A stretch of 64,000 nucleotides of DNA from Cyanobium sp. Morenito 9A2 (GTDB taxonomy: Bacteria > Cyanobacteriota > Cyanobacteriia > PCC-6307 > Cyanobiaceae): contig NZ_JAGQBJ010000003.1 of the NCBI RefSeq assembly GCF_024345575.1, positions 241,117 to 305,116 of the forward strand, read 5' to 3'. The notes beneath the pieces were generated by a model. The model was given only the letters and a program-made list of their open reading frames with translations, did no database searches and was not told the origin of the DNA. Made by a program: the position numbers and the translations under genes. This document shows positions 44,163 through 53,154 of this stretch, one piece after another. The first letter of the stretch is position 1; every line of letters starts with the position of its first letter.

Positions 44163-44405
44163 TCAGACTGTCGTTGTGGTTGCGGTTGAGTGGATCCCTG
44201 CGTTCCGCGGGGCTGGCGCGGTGGTCACGGCCCCTCCCTTGAGCCTGGTCGGCGCCTCTGGGGCAGGGCCCTGGCGCCAGAGGAACGGCGGTTCAATGGG
44301 CCCCTGGAGGCGCACGTACCAGAACACCAGGGCGAAGACGAGGCCCAGGGTGATCACCAGGCCCAGGATCACCTGGCTGTTCTCGAGCGGTTCGGGGTTG
44401 GCCAT
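44163..44405 (-). CDS. Small single-pass membrane protein, unknown function
   Basis: This 80-residue protein has one clear membrane helix (VILGLVITLGLVFALVFWYV, residues about 12-31) followed by a polar, Pro- and Thr-rich tail. It starts 6 bases after the stop of the MliC-like gene and is probably co-transcribed with it. I recognise no family. Confidence 0.5.
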   Translation of the reverse strand: MANPEPLENSQVILGLVITLGLVFALVFWYVRLQGPIEPPFLWRQGPAPEAPTRLKGGAVTTAPAPRNAGIHSTATTTTV

Positions 44406-44411
44406 CGCCGC

Positions 44412-44855
44412 TCAGACCTCCTCGGTGCGCAGGCACTGGACCCGCTGGGGCAGCTGTTCGATGGTCAATTCGTCCCCGTTCAGGATCAGCCGCATTCCAT
44501 CACTGGTTTTGTAGCGAACTCCTGGAAGCTCGGAGCTTTCCCGGAACAGGGTGGTGCGGAACCGGCCGCTGATGATCGAGGCCTGGGCGTCGTTACGTTC
44601 CACCACGAGCACCCCCTGATCGCGGCAGAGGTAACGGGTCTTGACCGCGTAGTCCTCCCACCAGGGGGAGGTCATGGCCAGGGCTTGTGGGCATGGCAGG
44701 GCTCCAAGCATGGGGACCAGGGCGGCCCAAAGGGCGATGCCCAGGGGGCTCGCGTGCTTCCGGCCGGGGCGGGCGAGGCCGCGCCGATGGTGATCGACCC
44801 AGGCCGTGTCCGCGCCGTGGGAGCTCGGCTGTCGGGGCCTGCTGCTCATGGCCAT
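44412..44855 (-). CDS. Exported small protein, possible MliC/lysozyme-inhibitor fold
   Basis: The 147-residue protein has a basic leader and hydrophobic segment (PLGIALWAALVPMLGALP), so it is probably exported. The mature part has two cysteines, YLCRDQGVLVVERND and QRVQCLRTEEV, bracketing a region with RFRTTLF and GVRYKTSDGMRLILNGDEL. That order (Cys, beta strands, Gly-x-Arg-Tyr, Gly, Leu, Cys) recalls the MliC/PliC lysozyme-inhibitor fold. This is a motif-level guess. Its 5' end overlaps the msrA stop by 10 bases. Confidence 0.55.
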   Translation of the reverse strand: MAMSSRPRQPSSHGADTAWVDHHRRGLARPGRKHASPLGIALWAALVPMLGALPCPQALAMTSPWWEDYAVKTRYLCRDQGVLVVERNDAQASIISGRFRTTLFRESSELPGVRYKTSDGMRLILNGDELTIEQLPQRVQCLRTEEV

Positions 44856-45523
44856 GCGATGGGAGCGTTGTCCCCCCGCAGGACGCAGTGGGGCACCGAC
44901 CAGTCGTAGTGGGTCCAGACGCTGGGGGGAAGGCGGTAGTGGGCGGAGGCGAAATCGCCCAGGCGCACGCCGCTGGGTTGGGCCGAGCAGTAAGGCCTGC
45001 TGCCGGGTTTGGCCAGATACTGCTGGTGGTTGCTCTCTGCGAAAAAGAAGATTTTTTCGGAGGCGATCTCGGTGGTGATCGGACCGAACCCCGCAGCGCT
45101 CAGCAGGGCCTGGTAGGCCCTCCGGCTGGCCTCCGCCAGGGCCAGTTGTCCATCGCTGAAGGTGTAGATCGCCGAGCGGTACTGACTGCCCACGTCATTG
45201 CCCTGGGCGTTGCCCTGGGTGGGGTTGTGGCATTCCCAGAACAATTTCAGGAGGTCGCTGAAGTCGATGGCGTTGCAGTCCCAGACCACCCGCACCACTT
45301 CGGCATGGCCGGTGCGGCCGGAGCAGACCTGTTGGTAGGTCGGGTTGTCCCTGGAGCCACCGGCATAGCCCACCGCTGTCGTCACCACACCCGGCAGGCG
45401 CCAGAAGCCCTTCTCGGCCCCCCAGAAGCAGCCACAGCCGAAGAGCACCTCCGCCTGGTTGCTGGCCAGGGGAGCCCGCAGGGGGCCGCCCAGCACCGCA
45501 TGGCGCTCGTCCATTGACACCAC
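44846..45523 (-). CDS. msrA: Peptide-methionine (S)-S-oxide reductase
   Basis: The enzyme reduces methionine S-sulfoxide in proteins. The active-site GCGCFWG is at residues 29-35 with catalytic Cys32. GYAGGSRDNPTYQQVCSG, HAEVVRVVWD and NDVGSQYRSAIY are all family marks. The C-terminal extension ends in an aromatic-rich tail. Either the ATG at 45523 or the one three codons later may be used. It lies 88 bases downstream of an ABC exporter on the same strand. Confidence 0.95.
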   Translation of the reverse strand: MVSMDERHAVLGGPLRAPLASNQAEVLFGCGCFWGAEKGFWRLPGVVTTAVGYAGGSRDNPTYQQVCSGRTGHAEVVRVVWDCNAIDFSDLLKLFWECHNPTQGNAQGNDVGSQYRSAIYTFSDGQLALAEASRRAYQALLSAAGFGPITTEIASEKIFFFAESNHQQYLAKPGSRPYCSAQPSGVRLGDFASAHYRLPPSVWTHYDWSVPHCVLRGDNAPIAWP

Positions 45524-45611
45524 TGATCCGTTCCAGAGCGGACCTGGAGCCTAGGAAAAACCCCAGGCCCCCATCGTCCATCGCCAGTCCAGCGCCATGG
45601 ATCGCCTGCAG

Positions 45612-47375
45612 CTAGACAGCCTGGAGCTGTTGCTCGGCCTCCTGCCGTTCCCACAGCCGCCGGTAGGTGCCCGGCACGCCCACGAGCGCGTCGTGGTGCC
45701 CCTGCTGCACCAACCGCCCCTCTTCCAGCACCAGGATGCGGTCACAGGCGGCCGCGGCCGAAAGCTGATGGCTGATCATCAGAATCGTGCGCCCCTGCTG
45801 GGAACGCACCGACTGGAGGATCTCCGCGGCGGTGTTGTTGTCGACGCTGGCGAGGGCGTCATCGAGCACCAGCAACGGCGAGCGCACCAGGAGAGCGCGG
45901 CCCAGGGCCGTGCGTTGACGCTGGCCGCCACTGAGGGTGATGCCGCGTTCCCCGACAAGGGTCGCGTAGCCGTCGGGGAAACCCTTGATGTCGCCCTCCA
46001 GCCGGGCGTCCTGGGCGGCCTGCTCCACCCGGGCTTGGCCCGCCTGGGGATCTCCGTAGCGCAGGTTGTCCGCCAGGGTGGCGGTGAATAGATAACCCTC
46101 CTGGGGCACCAGCGCCACCCGGCGGCGCAGGTCGTCCAGGGACAGATCGGTCACATCGACCCCGTCGAGGAAGAGCTGGCCCGCGTCCACCTCCACCATG
46201 CGCCCCAGGGCCCGGGCCAGGGTGGTCTTGCCGCAGCCCACGGGACCTACCACCGCCACCAACTCGCCGGGCTGGAGACTGAAACTCACATCCACCAAGG
46301 TCGGGTGGTTTGAGTCCGGGTAGCGCACCGAGAGGTGTTTCGCCTCCAGCACCCCTTTGCCTTGGGGGTTGGCAGGCACAGGCGTCGGGCTCGATTGCAC
46401 GCTCGGCTGGCGGCTGAGCAGGTTTTGAACCCGCTCCAGGCTCACCTGGCCGGTCTGGAAGGTGTTGAGGGTGAAGCCCAGCAGGGCGGTGGGGAACACC
46501 AACCGCTCGACGTAGAGGATCAGCGCCACCAGGTTGCCGATGCTGAGCCGCCCGCTCTCCAACTGGCCGCTGCCCAGGGCCAGCAGCAGCAGCAGGCTGA
46601 GGGCAGAGATGCCCTCCAACAGGGGGAAGAGGGTGCTGCGCGTGCGCGCAAGCCCCAGGGCCGCATCGCGATAGCGGCCGTTGCGCTCGGCGAAGGCCTT
46701 CTCCTCGGTGGCCTCCTGGCCGTAGATCTTGATCGCGCTGATGCCGGAGAGGTCTTCCTGGATCAGGTCACTCAGCTGGGCGAGGGCCTCCTGCTGGCGC
46801 CGTTGCTGGCCCATCATCCGGCCGCCGAACAGGCGCACCGACATCAGCATCACGGGGTAGATGGCCAGGGCCGCCAGGCTCAGCCAGGGGTCGATCAGCA
46901 GCATCGCCGGCAGGGTGAAGGCGTAGGCCAGGGCGGTGTTGCTGAGGCTGAGGACGGCAAAGCCCAGGAGCCGGCGCACGTTCTCCACATCGCTGGTGGC
47001 CCGGCTGATCACCTCACCACTGCCCGTGGTCTGCACCCAGCCAGGTTCCTGGCGAAGCATGTGATCGAAGATCCGCTGGCGCAGGCTCACCTCCACCTGG
47101 CGACCAACACCGAAGACCACCAGGCGTGAGTAGAGACGTGCCGCCCCCATCACCGTGGCCACCAGCACGATCAGGGCGGCCTGCCTCAGCACGTCGCCCA
47201 GGGCGAAGCCCACGTGAAGACCATCGATGGCGTTGCGCACCATCAAGGGAATCGCCACGCTGATCAGGTTCACCACCAGCAGCGCCACCACGCCGATCAG
47301 CAGCTGCCGGCGGTGGGGTCTGAGGTAACTCCAGAGCAGGCCGATGCGCAGGGCGGCCATGGGATCGGGCGGCAA
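45612..47375 (-). CDS. ABC exporter, fused membrane and ATPase domains
   Basis: This 587-residue half-transporter has six membrane helices (about 20-310) and one ATPase domain. Walker A is GPVGCGKTT (about 376-384), the signature LSGGQRQR near 476, and Walker B LLVLDDALASVD near 496. The residue after the Walker B aspartate is Asp, where active ABC sites have Glu. This is a feature of the degenerate half of heterodimeric exporters such as MdlA/YheI, so a partner elsewhere in the genome is likely. Substrate is unknown. It is divergent from DUF3288, with msrA following. Confidence 0.93.
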   Translation of the reverse strand: MPPDPMAALRIGLLWSYLRPHRRQLLIGVVALLVVNLISVAIPLMVRNAIDGLHVGFALGDVLRQAALIVLVATVMGAARLYSRLVVFGVGRQVEVSLRQRIFDHMLRQEPGWVQTTGSGEVISRATSDVENVRRLLGFAVLSLSNTALAYAFTLPAMLLIDPWLSLAALAIYPVMLMSVRLFGGRMMGQQRRQQEALAQLSDLIQEDLSGISAIKIYGQEATEEKAFAERNGRYRDAALGLARTRSTLFPLLEGISALSLLLLLALGSGQLESGRLSIGNLVALILYVERLVFPTALLGFTLNTFQTGQVSLERVQNLLSRQPSVQSSPTPVPANPQGKGVLEAKHLSVRYPDSNHPTLVDVSFSLQPGELVAVVGPVGCGKTTLARALGRMVEVDAGQLFLDGVDVTDLSLDDLRRRVALVPQEGYLFTATLADNLRYGDPQAGQARVEQAAQDARLEGDIKGFPDGYATLVGERGITLSGGQRQRTALGRALLVRSPLLVLDDALASVDNNTAAEILQSVRSQQGRTILMISHQLSAAAACDRILVLEEGRLVQQGHHDALVGVPGTYRRLWERQEAEQQLQAV

Positions 47376-47439
47376 TCCACCAACCTACGGATCCCGCGGC
47401 CATGCTGAGGGCCGTTCAATTCGGGCAGGGCCCGCCGTG

Positions 47440-47760
47440 ATGGCTGAGACCGACGTCCTCCAGGCCCACCCTCTCTATGCCACCGACCGGGACCTGGTGG
47501 ACCGGCTGTTGGCCGTGACCGTGCCGACGGACCAGGACCTGGTGGATCTGGCCCGGCTGGCGATGCGCTACGAGGGCTTTCCCGGCGCCCATGATCTGCA
47601 GACCGACCTGGTCAAGACCCTGCGCCTGTGGGGCCTCGAGCGTGCCCAGTTGCATGGGCGCACCCGGGCCATCTGGGCCGCGGGACATCGGCCCGGGGCC
47701 CAGGCCCAGCAGGAACCGGTGGGCTCCGGTTTCGATACCGCTGACCAGGGGACCAGCTGA
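47440..47760 (+). CDS. DUF3288 family protein
   Basis: The 106-residue protein matches DUF3288, a family found mainly in cyanobacteria: HPLYATDRDLVDRLLAV, PTDQDLVDLARLAMRYEGFP and WGLERAQLHGRTRAIW. The function is unknown. I choose the ATG at 47440, because earlier in-frame codons lie in the divergent promoter region. A hairpin and terminator region follows before trpD. Confidence 0.88.
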   Translation: MAETDVLQAHPLYATDRDLVDRLLAVTVPTDQDLVDLARLAMRYEGFPGAHDLQTDLVKTLRLWGLERAQLHGRTRAIWAAGHRPGAQAQQEPVGSGFDTADQGTS

Positions 47761-47808
47761 GCCTGTCTTACGAACACCCGCCGCTGTGTTCGCCAGAACG
47801 GCCCGCTT

Positions 47809-47869
47809 CAGGTGATAGTGGAGTTGTCCCCATCACCTGGCCCGGCGTGCCCTGCACCCGGGCTTTTTT
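47809..47869 (+). terminator. Tandem hairpins ending in a T-run upstream of trpD
   Basis: An 8-base-pair stem (CAGGTGAT 47809-47816 / ATCACCTG 47832-47839) is followed directly by a second 6-base-pair stem (GCCCGG 47840-47845 / CCGGGC 47858-47863) and six T bases. The second is a good intrinsic terminator. It probably ends the DUF3288 transcript, but it lies only about 30 bases before trpD, so it could also be an attenuator in a trpD leader. No short Trp-rich leader peptide is seen. Confidence 0.65.
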
Positions 47870-47900
47870 CTGAGCGCCCACCGCAAGCGATTGCCCCCGG

Positions 47901-48944
47901 ATGGCTGAAACGAACGCCTGGCCTGCCCTTCTGGAAATCTTGGTGCAGGGTCGCCCACTCAATGGAGAGCAGGCTTCGGCGCTGATGGCCGGTTGGCTCG
48001 AGGAGCGCATCGAGCCCGTGCTCACCGGGGCGTTCTTGGCGGCCCTGCGGGCCAAGGGGGCCAGCGGTGAGGAGTTGGCGGCGATGGCCCAGGTGCTGCG
48101 TCAGGCCTGTTCCCTTCCTGTCGAGCGGCCCGATCTCCCCCTGGTGGACACCTGCGGCACCGGGGGGGACGGAGCCGGCAGTTTCAACATATCCACCGCC
48201 GTGGCCTTCACCGCCGCCGCCTGCGGAGCGTCGGTGGCCAAGCACGGCAACCGCAGTGCCAGCGGCCAGGTGGGCTCGGCCGATGTACTCGAAGCCCTCG
48301 GGCTCAACCTCAAGGCTGCGGCGCCCCAGGTGATCGCCGCCCTGCCCAGGGCCGGTGTCACGTTCCTGTTTGCCCCCGGCTGGCATCCGGCCCTGGTGGG
48401 TCTGGCCCCCCTGCGCCGCACCCTCGGGGTGCGCACGGTCTTCAACCTGTTGGGCCCCCTGGTCAACCCCCTGCGACCCGAGGCCCAGGTGCTGGGGGTG
48501 GCGCGCGCCGACTTGCTCGATCCGATGGCCGACGCGCTGGCCCGCCTGGGTCTGCGCCGCGCTGTGGTGGTCCATGGCCACGGCGGGCTCGATGAGGCCA
48601 GTCTTTCGGGGGTCAGTGAGCTGCGCCTCGTGGAGGGCGAGCGCATCAGCGCAGGCCAGCTTGATCCGGAGGAGCTGGGCCTTGTCAAGGCCCCTGCCGC
48701 AGCGCTTCTGGGCGGTGATCTGGCCACCAATCAGGCGATTCTCGAAACGGTGCTGAAGGGTGGTGGAAGCCAGGCCCAACGTGAGGTGGTGGCCCTCAAC
48801 ACCGCCCTGGTGCTCTGGGCCGCCGGTCAGTTCGATTCGGTGGCGGAGTCCCTGCCGGTGGCCCGGGAGGCCCTGGCTTCCGGTGCGGCCTGGGGTCGCC
48901 TGGTCAAGCTACGGACAGCCCTGGATCCAGGCGCTGAGGGATGA
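47901..48944 (+). CDS. trpD: Anthranilate phosphoribosyltransferase
   Basis: This 347-residue enzyme transfers phosphoribose to anthranilate in tryptophan synthesis. The PRPP-binding motif [17 protein letters not shown] (about 82-98) and the [20 protein letters not shown] region are invariant in the family; [13 protein letters not shown] (about 225-237) supplies the metal-binding DE. It is the stand-alone form, not fused to trpG. carA begins 19 bases after the stop, so the two may share a transcript. Confidence 0.97.
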   Translation: MAETNAWPALLEILVQGRPLNGEQASALMAGWLEERIEPVLTGAFLAALRAKGASGEELAAMAQVLRQACSLPVERPDLPLVDTCGTGGDGAGSFNISTAVAFTAAACGASVAKHGNRSASGQVGSADVLEALGLNLKAAAPQVIAALPRAGVTFLFAPGWHPALVGLAPLRRTLGVRTVFNLLGPLVNPLRPEAQVLGVARADLLDPMADALARLGLRRAVVVHGHGGLDEASLSGVSELRLVEGERISAGQLDPEELGLVKAPAAALLGGDLATNQAILETVLKGGGSQAQREVVALNTALVLWAAGQFDSVAESLPVAREALASGAAWGRLVKLRTALDPGAEG

Positions 48945-48963
48945 TCGCGGGGCCGTGCTTTCG

Positions 48964-50154
48964 ATGCCGTTGACCGCCTCCGTGCCGTCCCCCTCGACCG
49001 CGGATCCGCGAAGGAATTCCGCTCCTCGCCCGGCCGTGCTGGTCCTGGCCGATGGACTGGTGCTGCGGGGCACGGGCTTCGGGGCGGTGGGCACCGCCCT
49101 CGGGGAGGTGGTGTTCAACACGGGCATGAGTGGCTACCAGGAGGTCATGACCGACCCCAGCTACGCCGGCCAGCTGGTGACCTTCACCTACCCGGAACTG
49201 GGCAACACCGGGGTCAATCCCGAGGATCAGGAGGCCGACCATGCCTCCATCCGTGGCGTGATCGCCCGTCAGCTTTCCCCTGTGGCCAGCAGCTGGCGCC
49301 AGCGCGGGGATCTTGACCCGTGGCTGAAAGCCGAGGGGGTGGTGGGCATCGCCGGGGTGGACACCCGCGCCCTGGTGCGTCATCTGCGCGACGGCGGCTC
49401 CATCAATGGAGCCATCAGCAGCGATGGCACGGAGGCGGTGACGCTGTTGGAGCAGGTGCGCCGGGCCCCCTCGATGGAGGGCCTCAACCTGGCCGAGCGC
49501 GTGAGCACGGAGCAGCCCTACGGGTGGGAGACGCTCTGCCCGGCCGGCTTCGACCAGCGCCTGCAAGCTCGTCCAGAACGCCCTTTCCGGGTGGTGGCGA
49601 TCGATTTCGGCATCAAACGGGCGATCCTCGAGCGCCTGGTGGCCCATGGCTGTGCCGTCACCGTGCTGCCGGCGGGCAGCGACCTGGCCGCGGTGCTGGC
49701 CCAGGAACCGGAAGGCGTCTTCCTCTCCAACGGCCCCGGTGATCCGGCGGCGGTCAGCTCCGGTATCACCCTGGCCCGGGGGCTGCTGCAGCAGCAGAAC
49801 CTGCCCGTGTTCGGCATCTGCCTGGGTCACCAGATCCTGGGGCTGGCCCTGGGGGGGCGCACCTTCAAATTGACCTTTGGCCACCGGGGTCTCAACCACC
49901 CCTGCGGCGGCAGCGGCCTGGTGGAGATCACCAGCCAGAACCACGGCTTCGCGATCGATGGTTCCTCCCTGCCGCCCGACCAGGTGGAGGTCACCCATAT
50001 CAACCTCAACGACCGCACCGTGGCTGCCCTGGCCCACCGCCAACGGCCGGTGTTCGGGGTGCAGTACCACCCGGAGGCCAGCCCTGGCCCCCATGATGCC
50101 GATCACCACTTCGGCCGGTTCGTGGCCCTGATGGCCGAGCGCCGCACCACCTGA
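48964..50154 (+). CDS. carA: Carbamoyl-phosphate synthase small (glutaminase) subunit
   Basis: The subunit releases ammonia from glutamine for CarB. I choose the ATG at 48964 (396 residues), which leaves a Ser/Pro-rich lead before the conserved [16 protein letters not shown]. The N-terminal domain has [20 protein letters not shown]; the class I glutaminase domain has the nucleophile Cys (about 285) in [17 protein letters not shown] and the His/Glu pair in [12 protein letters not shown] (about 368). A transcript shared with trpD is likely. Confidence 0.97.
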   Translation: MPLTASVPSPSTADPRRNSAPRPAVLVLADGLVLRGTGFGAVGTALGEVVFNTGMSGYQEVMTDPSYAGQLVTFTYPELGNTGVNPEDQEADHASIRGVIARQLSPVASSWRQRGDLDPWLKAEGVVGIAGVDTRALVRHLRDGGSINGAISSDGTEAVTLLEQVRRAPSMEGLNLAERVSTEQPYGWETLCPAGFDQRLQARPERPFRVVAIDFGIKRAILERLVAHGCAVTVLPAGSDLAAVLAQEPEGVFLSNGPGDPAAVSSGITLARGLLQQQNLPVFGICLGHQILGLALGGRTFKLTFGHRGLNHPCGGSGLVEITSQNHGFAIDGSSLPPDQVEVTHINLNDRTVAALAHRQRPVFGVQYHPEASPGPHDADHHFGRFVALMAERRTT

Positions 50155-50242
50155 GACCCCACCGGCTGAGGGCGAAGAGCCCAGGGCCCAGCTCGCTTCG
50201 TTGCCATCGGTTCAGCACGGTTCCACGGGCCGAAGAGATCTC

Positions 50243-50248
50243 TACACT
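50243..50248 (+). promoter_or_regulatory. Possible -10 element upstream of the free STAS gene
   Basis: TACACT at 50243-50248 fits the TANNNT pattern of cyanobacterial -10 boxes and lies 16 bases after TTCCAC, a weak -35. It is placed about 20 bases before the STAS start. The match is suggestive only. Confidence 0.3.
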
Positions 50249-50265
50249 TCTGACGCTTGTGACGT

Positions 50266-50649
50266 TTGAGGGCTGGACCGATCACGGATCTGCAGCGACT
50301 GACGGTCTCCCTTCGCGGTGGCTTCGAGCCGGCGGCCTCCCATCTGCTCTTTCGGTTCACCGGCCAGCTCGACGCTTACTCCGAGAAGCAGTTTCTGGAG
50401 TTCATCGTCGAGCACCGTCAAGGCAAGTCCCTGGCGGTGGTGATTGATCTGAGCCGCATCGACTTCATCGATTCCTCCGGCCTCGGGGCCCTGGTGCAGT
50501 TGGCCAAACAATGCAATGAGGCCAAGGTGCAATTCCAGGTGGTGGGCAATGCCCGGGTGGTGCAGACCGTGAAACTGGTGCGGCTGGAGAGCTTCCTGCA
50601 CCTGCAGCCCGATCTGGAGACGGCGATTGGCTCCCTCGCCGCCGCCTGA
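50266..50649 (+). CDS. STAS-domain protein (anti-sigma factor antagonist)
   Basis: The 127-residue protein is a stand-alone STAS domain, with strand-rich LLFRFTGQLDAYSE, VVIDLSRIDFIDSSGLGALV (phospho-acceptor Ser70/Ser71) and the final helix LVRLESFLHLQPDLETA. Such proteins switch partners depending on phosphorylation by an RsbW-like kinase. No kinase or phosphatase gene adjoins it; the only RsbW-like gene in the window is at 32930-33406. The start appears to be a TTG at 50266, because no ATG or GTG is in frame nearby. It overlaps the mini-III gene. Confidence 0.88.
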   Translation: MRAGPITDLQRLTVSLRGGFEPAASHLLFRFTGQLDAYSEKQFLEFIVEHRQGKSLAVVIDLSRIDFIDSSGLGALVQLAKQCNEAKVQFQVVGNARVVQTVKLVRLESFLHLQPDLETAIGSLAAA

Positions 50650-51100
50650 GCCGCCCGGGTCCACCGCCCAGAAGTTCGCCCCTGACTCTGGTCTCGATCC
50701 TGCGGAGGCCTGGTTGGAGCGCGCCCGTTTGCTCTGCCCGGCCGATCAGCTCTCCCCGCTGCAACTGGCCTGGCTGGGGGATGCGGTCTGGGAATTGCAC
50801 CAGCGGCTGCGCCGCTGCCAACGCCCAGGTCGGGTGCAGGAACTTCATGCCGCTGTGGTCAGCCAGGTACGCGCCCCGGCCCAGGCCGCCGCTCTGGAGC
50901 GCCTCGAACCCTTGCTCAATGGGCCGGAGCTGGAGTGGGTGCGGCGGGGTCGTAACCGCGCCGGTCAGGGTCCCCGCAAGGGGGAGGCCGGGATTTATGG
51001 CAGGGCAACGGGATTTGAGACAATGGTGGGCTGGCTCTTTCTGCAGAACCCGAACCGGCTCGCTCAGCTGCTGGATCGACTGGATGAGACCGACCCATAG
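50627..51100 (+). CDS. mrnC: Mini-ribonuclease III
   Basis: This 157-residue protein is a lone RNase III catalytic domain without the double-stranded RNA-binding domain. LAWLGDAVWELHQRLR carries the catalytic Asp, RRGRNR follows a basic loop, and GRATGFETMVGWLFLQNP is the second conserved motif. In bacteria it matures 23S rRNA ends. The likely start is a TTG at 50627, overlapping the STAS gene by 23 bases. rlmB begins 19 bases after its stop, forming a ribosomal RNA maturation pair. Confidence 0.88.
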   Translation: MAPSPPPEPPGSTAQKFAPDSGLDPAEAWLERARLLCPADQLSPLQLAWLGDAVWELHQRLRRCQRPGRVQELHAAVVSQVRAPAQAAALERLEPLLNGPELEWVRRGRNRAGQGPRKGEAGIYGRATGFETMVGWLFLQNPNRLAQLLDRLDETDP

Positions 51101-51119
51101 ACCTTCGCCCGTTTCTGCC

Positions 51120-53099
51120 ATGAGCCCTAAATTCATCCGTCGGGACAAGGGTTCCGGGGCGGGCTCCCCTGGCGACGGTGAGCGCGGAGCCAAGCCCTCT
51201 CGCCCGGGTGCCTCGCGTTACGGGGCCCCCCGACAGGGTGGTGCCTTCCGGGGCCCCAAGCCTGAATGGCGCGGGGATGGGGAGCGAGGGAGTGAATGGG
51301 GCGGAGCGGCCCGTGGCGAGCGGGGCGGCTCAGAGCGGCCCGGTGCAAGCCGCCGTGACGGGCCAAGGCCCGAGGGGAGCCGTTACGAGCCCCGGCGATT
51401 CGAGGGTCGCCGGAGTGAGGGCCGTCCCTATGAGGCGCGCGGCTATGAAGGCAGGGGCGATGAGGATCGTCGCCCCCAGGGCCGGCCCGGCGGGGATCGT
51501 TTCAAGGCACCCCGGCCCGAGCGCTTCGGCGCTGGAGCGGACCGTCCCCTCGGCCGTCGCCCCGGTGGGGATCGGGCCTATGGAGACCGTCCCTACGGTG
51601 AGAAGCCCCAGGGCCGCCGATTCGAGGCGGGCCCAGCCGATGAACGGCGGGAGGCGGGAGCCTGGGGGGACGGTGCCCGCTCCTTTGGTGCACGGCCCAG
51701 CGGAGGGCGTCCCTTGGGTACCCGTCCCTTGGGAGGCCGCAGCGGAGGTGGGCGTTCAGAAGGTCGTGGGGCCGATGGGCGCCCCGGAGGCGAGCGGCCC
51801 TTCGGCGCCCGCGCGGGACGGGCGCCAGATCGCAATGCCGGCCGCAGCTTCGGCCGTAGCCCCAGCCGGGGCCCCGACCGTAGCTTTGATGCCAGGCCGG
51901 AACGTTTCGACCAGACATCCCCGCTGCCTGCCGCCAGCGGTGCCGAGGGGCCCTCGGGTTCCGATCGCTTCGGCGCCGAGCCCGCTGACGACCTGATCTG
52001 GGGGCGTCATCCAGCTCAGGCGGCGCTGGAGTCGGAGCGACCCATCCACCGCATCTGGTGCACGCCTGAGCTTCGCTTCAGCCCCAAGTTCCTGCAGCTG
52101 CTGCGCGAGGCCAAGGCCTCAGGTGTGCTGGTGGAGGAGGTGACCTGGGCCCGGCTGGGTCAGGTCACCGGCGGTGCCGTGCACCAGGGGATCGTGCTGC
52201 AGACCGCCGCCGCTGAAACCTTCGACCTCGATGACCTGATCGCAGGGTGCCGTTCCCTGGAGGAGCCAGCGTTGCTCATGGCCGTCGATGGCCTGACGGA
52301 TCCCCACAACCTGGGGGCCATCGTGCGCAGTGCCGAAGCCCTTGGGGCCCACGGCCTCGTCCTGCCCCAGCGCCGCACGGCTGGCCTCACCGGTTCGGTC
52401 GCCAAGGTGGCGGCCGGGGCGTTGGAGCACCTGCCGGTGGCCCGGGTGGTGAACCTCAACCGCTCCCTCGACACCCTCAAGCAGGAGGGCTACCGGGTGA
52501 TCGGTCTGGCGGAGGAGGGCAGCGTCAGCCTGATCGAGGCGGATCTCGATGGCCCCCTGGTGCTCGTGACGGGCTCCGAGGGCGACGGGCTGTCGATGCT
52601 CACGCGCAAGCACTGCGATCAGTTGGTCCGGATCCCCCTGCGCGGGGTCACCCCCAGCCTGAATGCCTCCGTGGCCACGGCCCTGCTGCTCTATGAGCTG
52701 GCCCGCAGGGGCTGGATGAGCCGGATCACCGGCTCTGCTCCTGCCCCCCGGCTGCGCCGTCCCCAGCTGCGCACCAGCCCCGCCGCCCACCCAGCGCCGC
52801 CGGCCGCCGATCCCACCGCAGCGATGCTCGCACTGGCCGAACTCCCGCGAACCGATCCAGCGGCTCCAGGGGCCGGCGCCTCGGATTCCAGCGACTCCCA
52901 CTTCAGCGCAGCCGATGCCGATGGGCCAGCGACGTCTTCAGCGGTGCCACAGCCTGAGCCGCTGGCCACCGAACCACCAAGCGATGGGGAGAGCACGAAT
53001 GGGGCCTCCGGAAGGGCGGCCTCCGGGGTTCCCGACCCCTGGTCGGCCACTCTGCCCACCGACCCGGGCACGGGGCCAGGTCAGGACATCCGCGTCTGA
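51120..53099 (+). CDS. rlmB: TrmH-family 23S rRNA 2'-O-ribose methyltransferase with long RG-rich N-terminus
   Basis: The SPOUT catalytic core (about residues 297-540) matches RlmB: WGRHPAQAALESERPIHRI, motif 1 NLGAIVRSAEALG (about 397), motif 2 LVLVTGSEGDGLS (about 484) and motif 3 IPLRGVTPSLNASVATALLLYE in part (about 507). The target would be a guanosine in 23S rRNA domain V. About 285 residues precede the core, almost wholly Arg, Gly, Pro, Ser, Glu, with repeats like GRRPGGDR and GGRPLG; about 115 Pro/Ala/Ser residues follow it. Both tails should be disordered. Total 659 residues, more than twice the E. coli enzyme. Confidence 0.9.
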   Translation: MSPKFIRRDKGSGAGSPGDGERGAKPSRPGASRYGAPRQGGAFRGPKPEWRGDGERGSEWGGAARGERGGSERPGASRRDGPRPEGSRYEPRRFEGRRSEGRPYEARGYEGRGDEDRRPQGRPGGDRFKAPRPERFGAGADRPLGRRPGGDRAYGDRPYGEKPQGRRFEAGPADERREAGAWGDGARSFGARPSGGRPLGTRPLGGRSGGGRSEGRGADGRPGGERPFGARAGRAPDRNAGRSFGRSPSRGPDRSFDARPERFDQTSPLPAASGAEGPSGSDRFGAEPADDLIWGRHPAQAALESERPIHRIWCTPELRFSPKFLQLLREAKASGVLVEEVTWARLGQVTGGAVHQGIVLQTAAAETFDLDDLIAGCRSLEEPALLMAVDGLTDPHNLGAIVRSAEALGAHGLVLPQRRTAGLTGSVAKVAAGALEHLPVARVVNLNRSLDTLKQEGYRVIGLAEEGSVSLIEADLDGPLVLVTGSEGDGLSMLTRKHCDQLVRIPLRGVTPSLNASVATALLLYELARRGWMSRITGSAPAPRLRRPQLRTSPAAHPAPPAADPTAAMLALAELPRTDPAAPGAGASDSSDSHFSAADADGPATSSAVPQPEPLATEPPSDGESTNGASGRAASGVPDPWSATLPTDPGTGPGQDIRV

Positions 53100-53154
53100 A
53101 CCATGCCCTGAAGGGGCGGTCAAACCCCAGAATGGCCCCACCTTGCGAGCTGCG

